Positions 41,692 through 51,511 of a stretch of 64,000 nucleotides of DNA are shown here, piece by piece. The notes beneath the pieces were generated by a model. It was given only the letters and a program-made list of their open reading frames with translations, searched no databases and was not told the origin of the DNA. This stretch comes from Clostridium drakei (GTDB taxonomy: Bacteria; Bacillota; Clostridia; Clostridiales; Clostridiaceae): the NCBI RefSeq assembly GCF_000633595.2, contig NZ_JIBU02000023.1, positions 124,001-188,000 of the forward strand. Direction: 5' to 3'. The position numbers were made by a program, and so were the translations under genes. Numbering within the stretch: the stretch's first letter is position 1; the number at the start of each line of letters is the position of its first letter.

Positions 41692-43005
41692 TTACTTAAT
41701 ATATTTATCATATTTAAGAGCTTTGCCTTGCTCCCAAGGTTTATAACTGTTAGCAAATTTTACTCTTTCTTCAAAGGTTGGATGATCATAATTCCATAAT
41801 TTATATATTATACCTGGAGAAGGCAGTACTAAACTAGTTTCATGCAATTTTATCATAGCAGATGCCGAAGCTTCATTATCTTTTGTAAGTTCTAATTCAA
41901 ACCTGTCTGCTTCTCTTTCTGTATACCTAGTATAACTATTAATTCCTGGCTGTGCTATAAACATAAATATATTTAGCATTAATATCAAAAGTGGAAGTGA
42001 TGCTATATCATATAACTTTGTAAATCCAAAAATTCCTCCCGATTTATCTATAACCCAAATTGAACCTTTATTTACAAGATAAAAAATAAATACACTCAAT
42101 ACTCCACCCAATACTATAGACTTCCATACATGTCCCATTAGGTAATGTCCCATTTCATGTGCTAATATTCCCAAAGTTTCTCTTTCAGTTAAATTCTTAA
42201 TAGTAGTATCCCATAGTACTATTCTTTTTGTATTAAAAATTCCTGTCATATAAGCATTCATTTCTTTCGTATCTACGCTTTTATTTACTTGATAAACCTT
42301 ACAATTTTTTATAGATGCTTTATCAAGCTCCTCATATATTTTTCTTTCCAATGTGGTATCTTGAATTTTTTCATATTTATTAAAAATAGGATCAATATAC
42401 ATTGGACTTATAAAAGTTACAAAAGCAATTATAGGGATTAATAGCAATCCTAAATTCAACCACCAGTAATTTGGAAATTTTTTTATAAATAAATAGGGTA
42501 CAGAAATAAAGCAACCTCCAACCAAGGTATAAATAGCAAAGTTTTTAAAGTAATCCTCAGCCCATTTGATAAAACTTTGATTCGAAAGTCCATAAGAATG
42601 CTTCAGAGTAAAACTACTATAGTAGTCCAAAGGAAAGTTTATGATTGTATTAATTATAGAATATATCAAAAAATATAAGAACATAACTATAAGTAAATTT
42701 TTACTCTTGCCTGAACAATAATTTCTTGTAAAACTTGATAACCCTGAAAATAAAAAGACTATAGGAATTAATAGACTCATAGCTATATTAAAAATCCATA
42801 AATTCACTCTTTTATTATGATATTCTATAGCTTTCTGTGTTGGAGGTGCAATTGACGTATCAATATTTCCAACTGTTCTAGTTGAATATGTATATTCTTG
42901 AACTAACCTTTTATTATTAACATCTTCTGTAATCTTCAAAGATACAGAAAATATAGCCATTAAAATAGTCATCACTATTATGGATAACACTAATTTTCTT
43001 TGCAT
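41692..43005 (-). CDS. M48 family membrane metalloprotease (Ste24/CAAX protease 1-like)
   Basis: This is a 437-residue integral membrane zinc protease. The catalytic motif LAHEMGHYLMGH lies near residue 281 and the third ligand Glu is in READRFELELT. There are six or seven membrane segments, including one at the N terminus (LVLSIIVMTILMAIFSVSL). The N-terminal Ste24-type segment LPLDYYSSF-like (INFPLDYYSSFTLKHSYG) is present. In bacteria these act on membrane proteins in quality control. It starts with ATG 43005 after GAGGAG and is divergent from the glycogen operon. Confidence 0.9.
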   Translation of the reverse strand: MQRKLVLSIIVMTILMAIFSVSLKITEDVNNKRLVQEYTYSTRTVGNIDTSIAPPTQKAIEYHNKRVNLWIFNIAMSLLIPIVFLFSGLSSFTRNYCSGKSKNLLIVMFLYFLIYSIINTIINFPLDYYSSFTLKHSYGLSNQSFIKWAEDYFKNFAIYTLVGGCFISVPYLFIKKFPNYWWLNLGLLLIPIIAFVTFISPMYIDPIFNKYEKIQDTTLERKIYEELDKASIKNCKVYQVNKSVDTKEMNAYMTGIFNTKRIVLWDTTIKNLTERETLGILAHEMGHYLMGHVWKSIVLGGVLSVFIFYLVNKGSIWVIDKSGGIFGFTKLYDIASLPLLILMLNIFMFIAQPGINSYTRYTEREADRFELELTKDNEASASAMIKLHETSLVLPSPGIIYKLWNYDHPTFEERVKFANSYKPWEQGKALKYDKYIK

Positions 43006-43132
43006 TTATATCTCCTCTCCCTTATAACTTAATAATTTTTATTATACTTTATAATCTATGATAATGAACTGTTTATTATTAATTTTGTAAATATTTTTTA
43101 TTAGAAATGAATTCATAATCTCTAGAAAAATG

Positions 43133-43161
43133 TTGACAATTATCTAAAAAATATGTATTAT
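43133..43161 (+). promoter_or_regulatory. Promoter of the glycogen operon
   Basis: TTGACA (43133-43138) and TATTAT (43156-43161) are 17 bases apart. The leader of about 90 bases contains a hairpin AGTGTTAT/ATAACACT (43214-43238) just before the glgB ribosome binding site. Confidence 0.75.
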
Positions 43162-43258
43162 TTACCCATATATATAAATACTATTCAACTGAATAATTAA
43201 CAAAATATGGTGTAGTGTTATTTATAGTACATAACACTTTATAAGGAGATACTTAACT

Positions 43259-45289
43259 ATGTTAAATTTAAATGTAAATTCTTATGAAACATATTTATTT
43301 AATAATGGAGAAAATTTTAGGTCCTATAAATTTCTCGGAAGTAGATTTATAAGATTAAAAGAAACTTCAGGAACTTTATTCAGAGTCTGGGCACCTAATG
43401 CTGTGAATATTAGTGTTGTTGGTGATTTTAACAATTGGAATGGGAAAAACCACCTTATGAAAAAACAACATAATACCGGATTTTGGAATCTATTTGTAGA
43501 AGATGTTATGGAAGGAGAGTTATACAAGTATGCAATTTTAATGCCTGATGGTAAATCTGTTTTAAAATCAGATCCATATGCTTTTTATTCAGAACTAAGA
43601 CCTAATACAGCCTCAATTGTTACAAATATTAAAGATGATTATGTTTGGAATGATAAATCATGGCTGGAAAATAAAAAAAATACGTTTTCATCTCCATTAA
43701 ATATATATGAAGTGCATTTAGGTTCTTGGAACTTAAATGAAAAAAATAATTTCTATTCTTATAAAGAAATAGCTGATTTACTCCTTCCTTATGTATTGAA
43801 CATGGGTTATACTCATGTAGAATTACTTCCTATTACAGAACATCCACTTGATGCTTCATGGGGATATCAAGCAACGGGATATTATTCTATAACTAGCCGT
43901 TTCGGCACTCCATCAGATTTTAAGTACTTTATAGATAAATTTCACCAAAATGGTATAGGTGTCATTATTGATTGGGTTCCAGGCCATTTTTGCAAAGATG
44001 AACATGGGTTATTTAAGTTTGATGGTTCATATCTTTATGAATATGATAATGAAGATCTAAGAGAAAATTGTGGCTGGGGAACTGCTAACTTTGATTTAGG
44101 TAAAACACAAGTTCAAAATTTTTTAATATCCAGTGCTATTTTTTGGTTTGAAATGTATCACATAGATGGTATAAGAGTAGATGCAGTAGCAAGTATGCTT
44201 TATCTAGATTATGGTAAGCAGGGAAACCCAAATTTAAAAAATAAGTACGGCGGAATAGAAAATCTTGAAGCTGTAGATTTTCTACGAAAGCTTAATAGAG
44301 CCATATTTAAACACTTTCCAAATGCTCTTGTAATTGCAGAAGAATCAACATCTTGGCCTATGGTCACAAGTCCAGACTATGATGGTGGTCTTGGTTTCAA
44401 TTATAAATGGAATATGGGTTGGATGAATGATATTTTACGATATATGCAATTAGACACATCACAAAGAAAATTTAATCACAATTTACTCACATTTTCAATA
44501 ATGTATACATTCTCAGAAAACTTCATACTCCCTATATCTCATGATGAAGTTGTCTATGGTAAAAAATCTCTTTTAAATAAAATGCCAGGTACTTACGAAG
44601 ATAAATTTTCAGGTGTAAGAGCCTTTTATGGATACATGATAGGTCACCCAGGTAAAAAATTAAGTTTTATGGGAAATGAATTTGCTCAATTTGATGAATG
44701 GAAATTTAATTCTGCATTAGACTGGAACCTACTGCTTTATCCTATGCATTCCAAAATGCAAAAATATGTTAAAGATTTAAATCATATATATATAAACGAA
44801 AGCTCACTATGGCAGCAAGACCACAATTTTCATGGATTTAACTGGATAGATGCCTCAAATAACAATCAAAGTATAATTTCTTTTATAAGACAAGGATTTA
44901 ATGGAAATAACTTTACTATTATTATATGTAATTTTTCATCAAATTTATATGAAAATTATAAAATTGGAGTTTCAAGACTAACTCAATATAGAGAAATTCT
45001 TAATAGTGATAATAGCATTTATGGAGGTTCAAATAAATTAAATAATGAAATTATTAATCCAGTGATGGAAAAATGGAATGCCAAACCATTTTGCATAAAA
45101 ATAAAAATACCACCACTATCAGTAATCTTTATTAAACCAGTATTTAAAAATGTTAAAAAAACAAAAAAATTATTAAAAAGTAAATACTCTATAAAGAAAA
45201 TACACCTTAGCTTAAATGCTATTAGGAGGGGTTTTAATGATAAAAAAAGAAATTATCGCCATGCTACTAGCAGGAGGACAAGGTACTAG
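43259..45289 (+). CDS. glgB: 1,4-alpha-glucan branching enzyme
   Basis: This is a 676-residue GH13 enzyme that makes alpha-1,6 branches in glycogen. An N-terminal CBM48 domain ([20 protein letters not shown]) precedes the barrel with DWVPGHF, catalytic Asp in [10 protein letters not shown], catalytic Glu in VIAEESTSW and [11 protein letters not shown]. After the usual C-terminal beta domain the protein continues for about 45 very basic residues ([18 protein letters not shown] and [20 protein letters not shown]), which is odd. That tail overlaps the start of glgC by 53 bases. It starts with ATG 43259 after AAGGAG. Confidence 0.95.
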   Translation: MLNLNVNSYETYLFNNGENFRSYKFLGSRFIRLKETSGTLFRVWAPNAVNISVVGDFNNWNGKNHLMKKQHNTGFWNLFVEDVMEGELYKYAILMPDGKSVLKSDPYAFYSELRPNTASIVTNIKDDYVWNDKSWLENKKNTFSSPLNIYEVHLGSWNLNEKNNFYSYKEIADLLLPYVLNMGYTHVELLPITEHPLDASWGYQATGYYSITSRFGTPSDFKYFIDKFHQNGIGVIIDWVPGHFCKDEHGLFKFDGSYLYEYDNEDLRENCGWGTANFDLGKTQVQNFLISSAIFWFEMYHIDGIRVDAVASMLYLDYGKQGNPNLKNKYGGIENLEAVDFLRKLNRAIFKHFPNALVIAEESTSWPMVTSPDYDGGLGFNYKWNMGWMNDILRYMQLDTSQRKFNHNLLTFSIMYTFSENFILPISHDEVVYGKKSLLNKMPGTYEDKFSGVRAFYGYMIGHPGKKLSFMGNEFAQFDEWKFNSALDWNLLLYPMHSKMQKYVKDLNHIYINESSLWQQDHNFHGFNWIDASNNNQSIISFIRQGFNGNNFTIIICNFSSNLYENYKIGVSRLTQYREILNSDNSIYGGSNKLNNEIINPVMEKWNAKPFCIKIKIPPLSVIFIKPVFKNVKKTKKLLKSKYSIKKIHLSLNAIRRGFNDKKRNYRHATSRRTRY

Positions 45290-46373
45290 ACTAAAGGACT
45301 TAACTAAATACAACGCTAAACCAGCTGTACCTTTTGGAGGAAAATATAGAATAATTGATTTCACCTTAAGTAATTGTACCCACTCTGGTATTGACACAGT
45401 TGGAATATTAACTCAGTATCAACCTTTAATTTTAGGTAATCACATTGGTATAGGCAGCCCCTGGGATCTTGATAGAATGAATGGAGGCGTAACAATTCTT
45501 CCTCCTCACGTAAATCAATCAGGAATGAACTGGTACAATGGCACAGCTGATGCTATATATCAAAATATCAGTTTTGTAGATTATTATGATCCCGAATATA
45601 TAATTGTACTATCTGGTGACCATATATACAAAATGGATTATTCAGATATGCTCAATTATCACAAAGAAAAAAAGGCAGATGCAACTATAGCAGTTATAGA
45701 AGTGCCCTTGGAAGAAGCAAATCGTTTTGGAATAATGAATACTGATGAAAATAATGCCATAGTTAAATTTGAAGAAAAACCTAAAGAACCTAAAAATAAT
45801 ATGGCTTCCATGGGAATATATATTTTTAATTGGAAATTAATAAAGGAATTTTTAAAAGAAGATAAAAATAATCCAAGCTCTAGTAATGACTTTGGAAAAA
45901 ATATAATTCCTGCTTTACTTAGGAAAGAAAAAAAACTATTTGCATATCCATTTGAAGGATATTGGAAAGATGTTGGTACTATTGAAAGCTATTGGGAAGC
46001 TAATATGGATTTATTAAAAGAAAATAACCAACTCAATTTATATGATAAAAGCTGGAAAATTTATTCGAATAATTCCACACTCCCACCACAATACATTGGT
46101 AATGGTGTTAAGGTTGAAAATTCTTTAATTTCTGATGGTTGCGTAGTGTTAGGAGATGTATTAAATTCTATTCTATTTCCTGGTGTTCATGTTGGTAAAA
46201 ATTCAAGGATAATTAACTCCGTAATCTTACCTAATGTAATAATAGAAGATAATGTAATAATAGATAGAGCAATAATAGGAAATAACAGTATCATAAGAAA
46301 AAACAATATTGTAGCAAATTCAAATGAAATTATCCTTATTGGTGAAGAAGAAGAAATAGGTGCAAATTTATAA
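45237..46373 (+). CDS. glgC: Glucose-1-phosphate adenylyltransferase, catalytic subunit
   Basis: This 378-residue enzyme makes ADP-glucose for glycogen synthesis. The nucleotide motif [20 protein letters not shown] is intact, followed by [17 protein letters not shown], the catalytic [10 protein letters not shown] and the sugar-binding [10 protein letters not shown]. The C-terminal third is a left-handed beta helix. ATG 45237 is set by AGGAGGGG six bases upstream. The start lies within the 3' end of glgB, which indicates translational coupling. Confidence 0.95.
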   Translation: MIKKEIIAMLLAGGQGTRLKDLTKYNAKPAVPFGGKYRIIDFTLSNCTHSGIDTVGILTQYQPLILGNHIGIGSPWDLDRMNGGVTILPPHVNQSGMNWYNGTADAIYQNISFVDYYDPEYIIVLSGDHIYKMDYSDMLNYHKEKKADATIAVIEVPLEEANRFGIMNTDENNAIVKFEEKPKEPKNNMASMGIYIFNWKLIKEFLKEDKNNPSSSNDFGKNIIPALLRKEKKLFAYPFEGYWKDVGTIESYWEANMDLLKENNQLNLYDKSWKIYSNNSTLPPQYIGNGVKVENSLISDGCVVLGDVLNSILFPGVHVGKNSRIINSVILPNVIIEDNVIIDRAIIGNNSIIRKNNIVANSNEIILIGEEEEIGANL

Positions 46374-46392
46374 CTATAAGAGGTGATTGAAC

Positions 46393-47514
46393 ATGATAAA
46401 AAACTCATATATGGCAATATTAATGTTAAACGAACATCAGCAAGACATTAGAAACTTAACTAAGAATAGACCTCTAGCGTCAATACCCATTTATGGAAGG
46501 TATCGTATCATTGATTTTATCCTTTCAAATATAGTTAACTGTGGTATAAGAAATGTTGGTATTTTTTCACCTAATAATTCTCACTCTTTAATTGACCATT
46601 TAGGAACTGGACGTTCTTGGGATTTAAATAGAAATGTAGATGGATTATTTATATTTAGTTCTTATTCAAAATACCGTTATCAGCAAAATGAAAATTTATT
46701 AAAAAATTTTATAGAATATATTAGTATAAGCAAACAGCAAAATGTTATATTATGTCAATCACATATGATATGCAATATCGATATTGATAAAATTATAAAA
46801 AATCATGAGGAATCTCAAAGTGATATTACAATAGTTTATAAAAATGTACAAAACGCAGAAACCTACACTCATGGCTGTAATATTATAAATATAAACAAAG
46901 AAGGTAAAGTTTCTAGCATACGAAATAACATCGGCTTAAACAAAGAAGCTAAGATTTCTATGGATATAATACTAATGAAAAAGGAATTGTTGTTTAACTT
47001 TTTATATGAGCTTGCTAAATCTGATATATATGAAAATTTATATGAATGCATATATTTAAATATAGATAGATATACTGTAAATGCCTATGAATTTAAAGGA
47101 TATGTGAAATCCGTTAATTCAATAAATCAATACTATGATGCTAATATGGATATACTTAATCCTAAAGTGCTTAAAGAGCTTTTTTACAAAAATGGTTCTA
47201 TATATACTAAACCTAAAAATGAACCTTCTACAAAATATGTAAAAAACTCATCTGTATCTAATTCATTAATTGCCAACGGTTGTGTCATAGAAGGTACTGT
47301 AGAGAATAGTATTATTTCAAGACAAGTACATATATCAAAAAATGCTATAATAAAAAACTGCATAATATTTCAAAATTGTACAATAGAAGAGGGTACCTAC
47401 TTAAATAACGTAATACTGGACAAGGATGTTTTAGTACGAAAAAATGTAAAAATTCAAGGGACATCTGAATTTCCGTTAGTTGTAGAAAAAAATAGTGTTT
47501 TAAATTCTAACTAA
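46393..47514 (+). CDS. glgD: GlgD, non-catalytic partner of glucose-1-phosphate adenylyltransferase
   Basis: This 373-residue protein is a GlgC paralogue. The nucleotide motif GGQGTRL is lost (MAILMLNEHQQDIRNLTKNR) while YGRYRIIDFILSN remains, as in Firmicute GlgD, which forms a heteromer with GlgC and raises its activity. The catalytic Asp region is also altered (CQSHMICNIDI). ATG 46393 follows AGAGGTG; a TTG at 46387 is also in frame. It sits 19 bases after glgC. Confidence 0.93.
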   Translation: MIKNSYMAILMLNEHQQDIRNLTKNRPLASIPIYGRYRIIDFILSNIVNCGIRNVGIFSPNNSHSLIDHLGTGRSWDLNRNVDGLFIFSSYSKYRYQQNENLLKNFIEYISISKQQNVILCQSHMICNIDIDKIIKNHEESQSDITIVYKNVQNAETYTHGCNIININKEGKVSSIRNNIGLNKEAKISMDIILMKKELLFNFLYELAKSDIYENLYECIYLNIDRYTVNAYEFKGYVKSVNSINQYYDANMDILNPKVLKELFYKNGSIYTKPKNEPSTKYVKNSSVSNSLIANGCVIEGTVENSIISRQVHISKNAIIKNCIIFQNCTIEEGTYLNNVILDKDVLVRKNVKIQGTSEFPLVVEKNSVLNSN

Positions 47515-47538
47515 ATCTTTTATAGGGGAGGAAACAAT

Positions 47539-48972
47539 ATGTTAAAAATTTTATTTACAGCAGCAGAATCCCATCCTTTCATAAAGACAGGTGGTCTTGG
47601 TGATGTAGCTTACTCACTTCCTAAAGCCTTGAGAGAATTAGGAATTGATGCTAGAGTTATAATTCCCAAATATTCAAGTATATCTTCAAATTTCAAGTCA
47701 AAAATGGAACATATAAATAACTTCACTGTACCTGTTGGTTGGAGAAATAAGTATTGTGGACTAGACTATTATGAATTTAATGGAGTTCCTTTCTATTTTA
47801 TAGACAATGAATACTATTTTAGAAGAGATAATCTTTATGGATTTTTTGATGATGGTGAAAGATTTTCATATTTTTGTAGAGCTGTTTTAGAATCTATGAA
47901 ATTCATGGGTGATTTCGTTCCAGATATAATACACTGCAATGATTGGCATACCGGGATGATACCTGTTTTACTAAATGAACATTATAAAAAGGAAAATGAA
48001 TTTATGAACACTAAAACTATTTTTTCAATTCACAATTTAAAATATCAAGGAGTTTTTGGCAAAGAAAATTTAGGGGATTTACTTTCCCTTGGAGAAGAAT
48101 ATTTTAACGAAGACGCAGTTAAATATTATGATGGAATTTCATTTATGAAAGCTGGTATTAATTTTTCAGATATAATAACTACTGTAAGTAAATCTTATGC
48201 AGAAGAAATAAAAACTCCTTTCTACGGAGAAGACTTAGATGGATTATTATGTAGTAAAAATTACAAACTACATGGTATTGTCAACGGAATAGATTATGAA
48301 ATGTTTAATCCTAATACAGACAAAAACATACACTATAGATACAATTCATCAACTACTTATAATAAAGTAAAAAATAAAACAAAACTTCAAAAAATATTAA
48401 ACCTTCCTCAAAATGAAAATATACCAATAATTGCTGTAATATCAAGGCTTGTAAAACAAAAAGGATTAGATTTAGTTGCTTCAGTAATTGAACAATTGCT
48501 TACTATGAATATTCAACTTGTAATATTAGGTACTGGTGATGAATGTTTCCAAGATGTATTCCAATATTTTTCACACATATATCCTTCGAAGCTTTCAACC
48601 AATATAAAATTTGATAATCATTTAGCTCAACAAATATATGCAGGTTCTGATATGTTTCTTATGCCTTCTCTATTTGAACCTTGTGGAATAAGTCAATTAA
48701 TTTCTTTAAGATATGGAACAATTCCAATAGTAAGGGAAACAGGAGGACTAAAGGATACTATAATTCCTTATAATGAATATACAGAAGATGGTAATGGTTT
48801 TTCCTTTAAAAACTATGATTCTTATGAAATGTTAGACATAATAAAATATGCCCTAAAAATATATAATGACAAAAAAGCCTGGAATAAGCTTATGAAAAGA
48901 GCAATGCTTCAAGATAACAGTTGGAAAAATTCCGCAAAAACTTATATAGATTTATACAAAACATTGACATAG
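47539..48972 (+). CDS. glgA: Glycogen synthase (ADP-glucose dependent)
   Basis: This is a 477-residue GT5 enzyme that extends alpha-1,4-glucan chains from ADP-glucose. The KTGG motif is in HPFIKTGGLGDVAYSLPKAL, IHCNDWHTGMIPVLL follows, and the C-terminal donor site includes ISRLVKQKGLDL and MPSLFEPCGISQLISLRYG. It starts with ATG 47539 after GGGGAGG. A short GGTGAA/TTCACC stem-loop lies in the 78-base gap before glgP. Confidence 0.96.
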   Translation: MLKILFTAAESHPFIKTGGLGDVAYSLPKALRELGIDARVIIPKYSSISSNFKSKMEHINNFTVPVGWRNKYCGLDYYEFNGVPFYFIDNEYYFRRDNLYGFFDDGERFSYFCRAVLESMKFMGDFVPDIIHCNDWHTGMIPVLLNEHYKKENEFMNTKTIFSIHNLKYQGVFGKENLGDLLSLGEEYFNEDAVKYYDGISFMKAGINFSDIITTVSKSYAEEIKTPFYGEDLDGLLCSKNYKLHGIVNGIDYEMFNPNTDKNIHYRYNSSTTYNKVKNKTKLQKILNLPQNENIPIIAVISRLVKQKGLDLVASVIEQLLTMNIQLVILGTGDECFQDVFQYFSHIYPSKLSTNIKFDNHLAQQIYAGSDMFLMPSLFEPCGISQLISLRYGTIPIVRETGGLKDTIIPYNEYTEDGNGFSFKNYDSYEMLDIIKYALKIYNDKKAWNKLMKRAMLQDNSWKNSAKTYIDLYKTLT

Positions 48973-49050
48973 TAATCATATAATTTCACTGATGGTGAAC
49001 AGCAGGTTTCACCTAATAACAAAAACTCTATTTATACGAGGTGATTAAAG

Positions 49051-51495
49051 ATGTTTTTAGATAAAGAATTCATAAAATATACTTTTAAGCAAAAATTAAT
49101 GAGTTTGTATGCAGAAGATATAAGTGAATTAAACAAGTATCATTACTTTACAGCTCTAGGTTATTTAGTAAAAGATTATATTTCTGAAGGCTTAATGAAA
49201 ACAAACAAATATTATTTAAACAATAAACAAAAACAAGTTTACTATTTTTCAATGGAATTTCTTATAGGAAGACTTCTTGAAAGTAACTTAATTAATCTTG
49301 GTATAAGAGATGTTTGTAAAGAAGCCTTAACAGACCTTGACATAGATTTTAATGAAGTTTTATCTGTTGAAAAAGATGCCGGACTTGGAAATGGTGGTCT
49401 AGGACGACTAGCTGCTTGTTTTTTGGATTCAATGGCATCAATTGGCATTGCAGGTCATGGTTGCAGTATAAGATATAAACATGGACTATTTGAACAAAAA
49501 ATTATAGATGGCTATCAAGTTGAAGTTCCTGACAATTGGTTAAAAGAGGGTTATGTCTGGGAAACAAAAAAACCTCATAAATCTGTTATAGTTAAATTTG
49601 GCGGAAATATTGATCTCATTGAAGAAAACGGTAAATTTAAAGTGATACACCAAAATTATGAGCCTATTCTTGCAGTACCTTATGACATACCTATTGTTGG
49701 CTATAATAACAATATTGTAAATAACTTAAGACTTTGGAGTGCAGAAACTGTTGGTGAAGATTTTGACTTTTCTTCCTTTAGTAATGGAGATTATTTAAAA
49801 GCTGTAGAATATAAATATTCAGTAGAATCTATTACTCAAGTACTATATCCAGATGATTCAAATGAAAAAGGAAGAATTTTAAGATTAAAACAACAATACT
49901 TTTTTGTAAGTGCAGGACTTCAAAGCATATTGAGAAGATATGAAAAAATGGGATTACCATTAAATAAGTTGGATGAATATATTGCTATACATATAAATGA
50001 TACTCACCCATCTGTTGCCATTGCAGAATTAATGAGATTATTAGTTGATGAAAAATCAATGTGTTGGGAAGAAGCCTGGAAAATTACTACTAATGTCATG
50101 GCTTACACTAATCATACTATTTTAGCTGAAGCTTTAGAAAAATGGCCTATTGATATGTTTAAAAAGCTACTTCCTAGAATTTATATGATTATAGAAGAAA
50201 TAAACAAAAGGTTTTGTGCAGAAGTTTTTGATGAATATAATGGAAATTGGGATAAAGTAAATGAAATGTCCATTATATCCAATGGTACTATAAGAATGGC
50301 TTATCTTGCTATTGTAGGAAGTCATTCAGTAAATGGAGTTGCACAGCTTCATACAGAAATATTAAAAAAACAGGAACTTAAAAGCTTCTATGATTTTTAT
50401 CCTGAAAAATTTAATAATAAAACTAATGGTATAACTCATAGAAGATGGCTTATAGAGTCAAATCCTAAGCTTACTAATTTAATTAATGAAACTATAGGTA
50501 CAAATTGGATTAAGCATCCTTTAGAGTTGAAAAAACTAGAAAACTTTATACATGATAGCTCAACTCAAGATAAATTTGCAAATATTAAAAGAGATAATAA
50601 AATAATTTTAGCAAATTACATAAAAAATAAATATAATATTAATATCAATCCAAATTCTATATTCGATGTCCAAGCTAAGAGACTTCATGCTTATAAAAGG
50701 CAAGTTTTAAATGTATTAAATATATTAGATTTATACAATAGATTAAAAGAAAATCCAAATTTAGATATAGTTCCAAGAACATTTATATTTGCTGCCAAAG
50801 CCTCACCTGGATATCACTTGGCAAAACAAGTTATAAAATTAATAACCAGCGTAGCTGATAAAATAAATAATGATACTAGTATAGGAGATAAAATTAAAGT
50901 TGTTTTTCTTGAAAATTATAGTGTTTCTTTAGCAGAAAATCTTATTCCTTGTACAGATGTAAGCGAACAAATTTCAACAGCTTCCAAAGAAGCTTCTGGC
51001 ACAGGAAATATGAAATTTATGATGAACGGTGCTATTACCATAGCTACCTTAGATGGAGCAAATGTAGAAATAAAAGAAGCTGTTGGAGAAGATAACATTG
51101 TAATATTTGGCTTAACTGCTAATGAAGTAATTGAACTTTACAAAAATAATAACTACCACTCTAGAGATATCTTTAATAATGATACTAGAATCAACAAAAT
51201 TTTAACTCAGCTTACAAATGGATTTTTAAATGTATCTAATTATGAATTTAATGATATATATGATAACCTATTATTTAAAAATGACGAGTATTTTGTATTA
51301 AAAGATTTTAATGCCTATGTAAATGCTCAAAATAAAATAAATCAACTTTATGCTGACAAATCAAAATGGCAAAAAATGAGTATAATAAATATTGCTAATT
51401 CAGGTGTTTTTTCCAGTGACAATACTGTAGCAAAATACGCTGATGAAATATGGAATATAAAAAAAGTGTATTTAAAAAGTGAAGCACTTGATTAA
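49051..51495 (+). CDS. glgP: Glycogen/starch phosphorylase
   Basis: This is an 814-residue GT35 enzyme that releases glucose-1-phosphate from glycogen. VYYFSMEFLIGRLL and AGLGNGGLGRLAACFLDSMA are family starts, HINDTHPSVAIAELMRLL follows, and the PLP-binding site is EASGTGNMKFMMNGAITIAT near residues 645-665. Length is normal for the bacterial enzyme. It starts with ATG 49051 after CGAGGTG and shares the operon with the synthesis genes. Confidence 0.96.
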   Translation: MFLDKEFIKYTFKQKLMSLYAEDISELNKYHYFTALGYLVKDYISEGLMKTNKYYLNNKQKQVYYFSMEFLIGRLLESNLINLGIRDVCKEALTDLDIDFNEVLSVEKDAGLGNGGLGRLAACFLDSMASIGIAGHGCSIRYKHGLFEQKIIDGYQVEVPDNWLKEGYVWETKKPHKSVIVKFGGNIDLIEENGKFKVIHQNYEPILAVPYDIPIVGYNNNIVNNLRLWSAETVGEDFDFSSFSNGDYLKAVEYKYSVESITQVLYPDDSNEKGRILRLKQQYFFVSAGLQSILRRYEKMGLPLNKLDEYIAIHINDTHPSVAIAELMRLLVDEKSMCWEEAWKITTNVMAYTNHTILAEALEKWPIDMFKKLLPRIYMIIEEINKRFCAEVFDEYNGNWDKVNEMSIISNGTIRMAYLAIVGSHSVNGVAQLHTEILKKQELKSFYDFYPEKFNNKTNGITHRRWLIESNPKLTNLINETIGTNWIKHPLELKKLENFIHDSSTQDKFANIKRDNKIILANYIKNKYNININPNSIFDVQAKRLHAYKRQVLNVLNILDLYNRLKENPNLDIVPRTFIFAAKASPGYHLAKQVIKLITSVADKINNDTSIGDKIKVVFLENYSVSLAENLIPCTDVSEQISTASKEASGTGNMKFMMNGAITIATLDGANVEIKEAVGEDNIVIFGLTANEVIELYKNNNYHSRDIFNNDTRINKILTQLTNGFLNVSNYEFNDIYDNLLFKNDEYFVLKDFNAYVNAQNKINQLYADKSKWQKMSIINIANSGVFSSDNTVAKYADEIWNIKKVYLKSEALD

Positions 51496-51511
51496 ATTGG
51501 GGGGTCACTAA

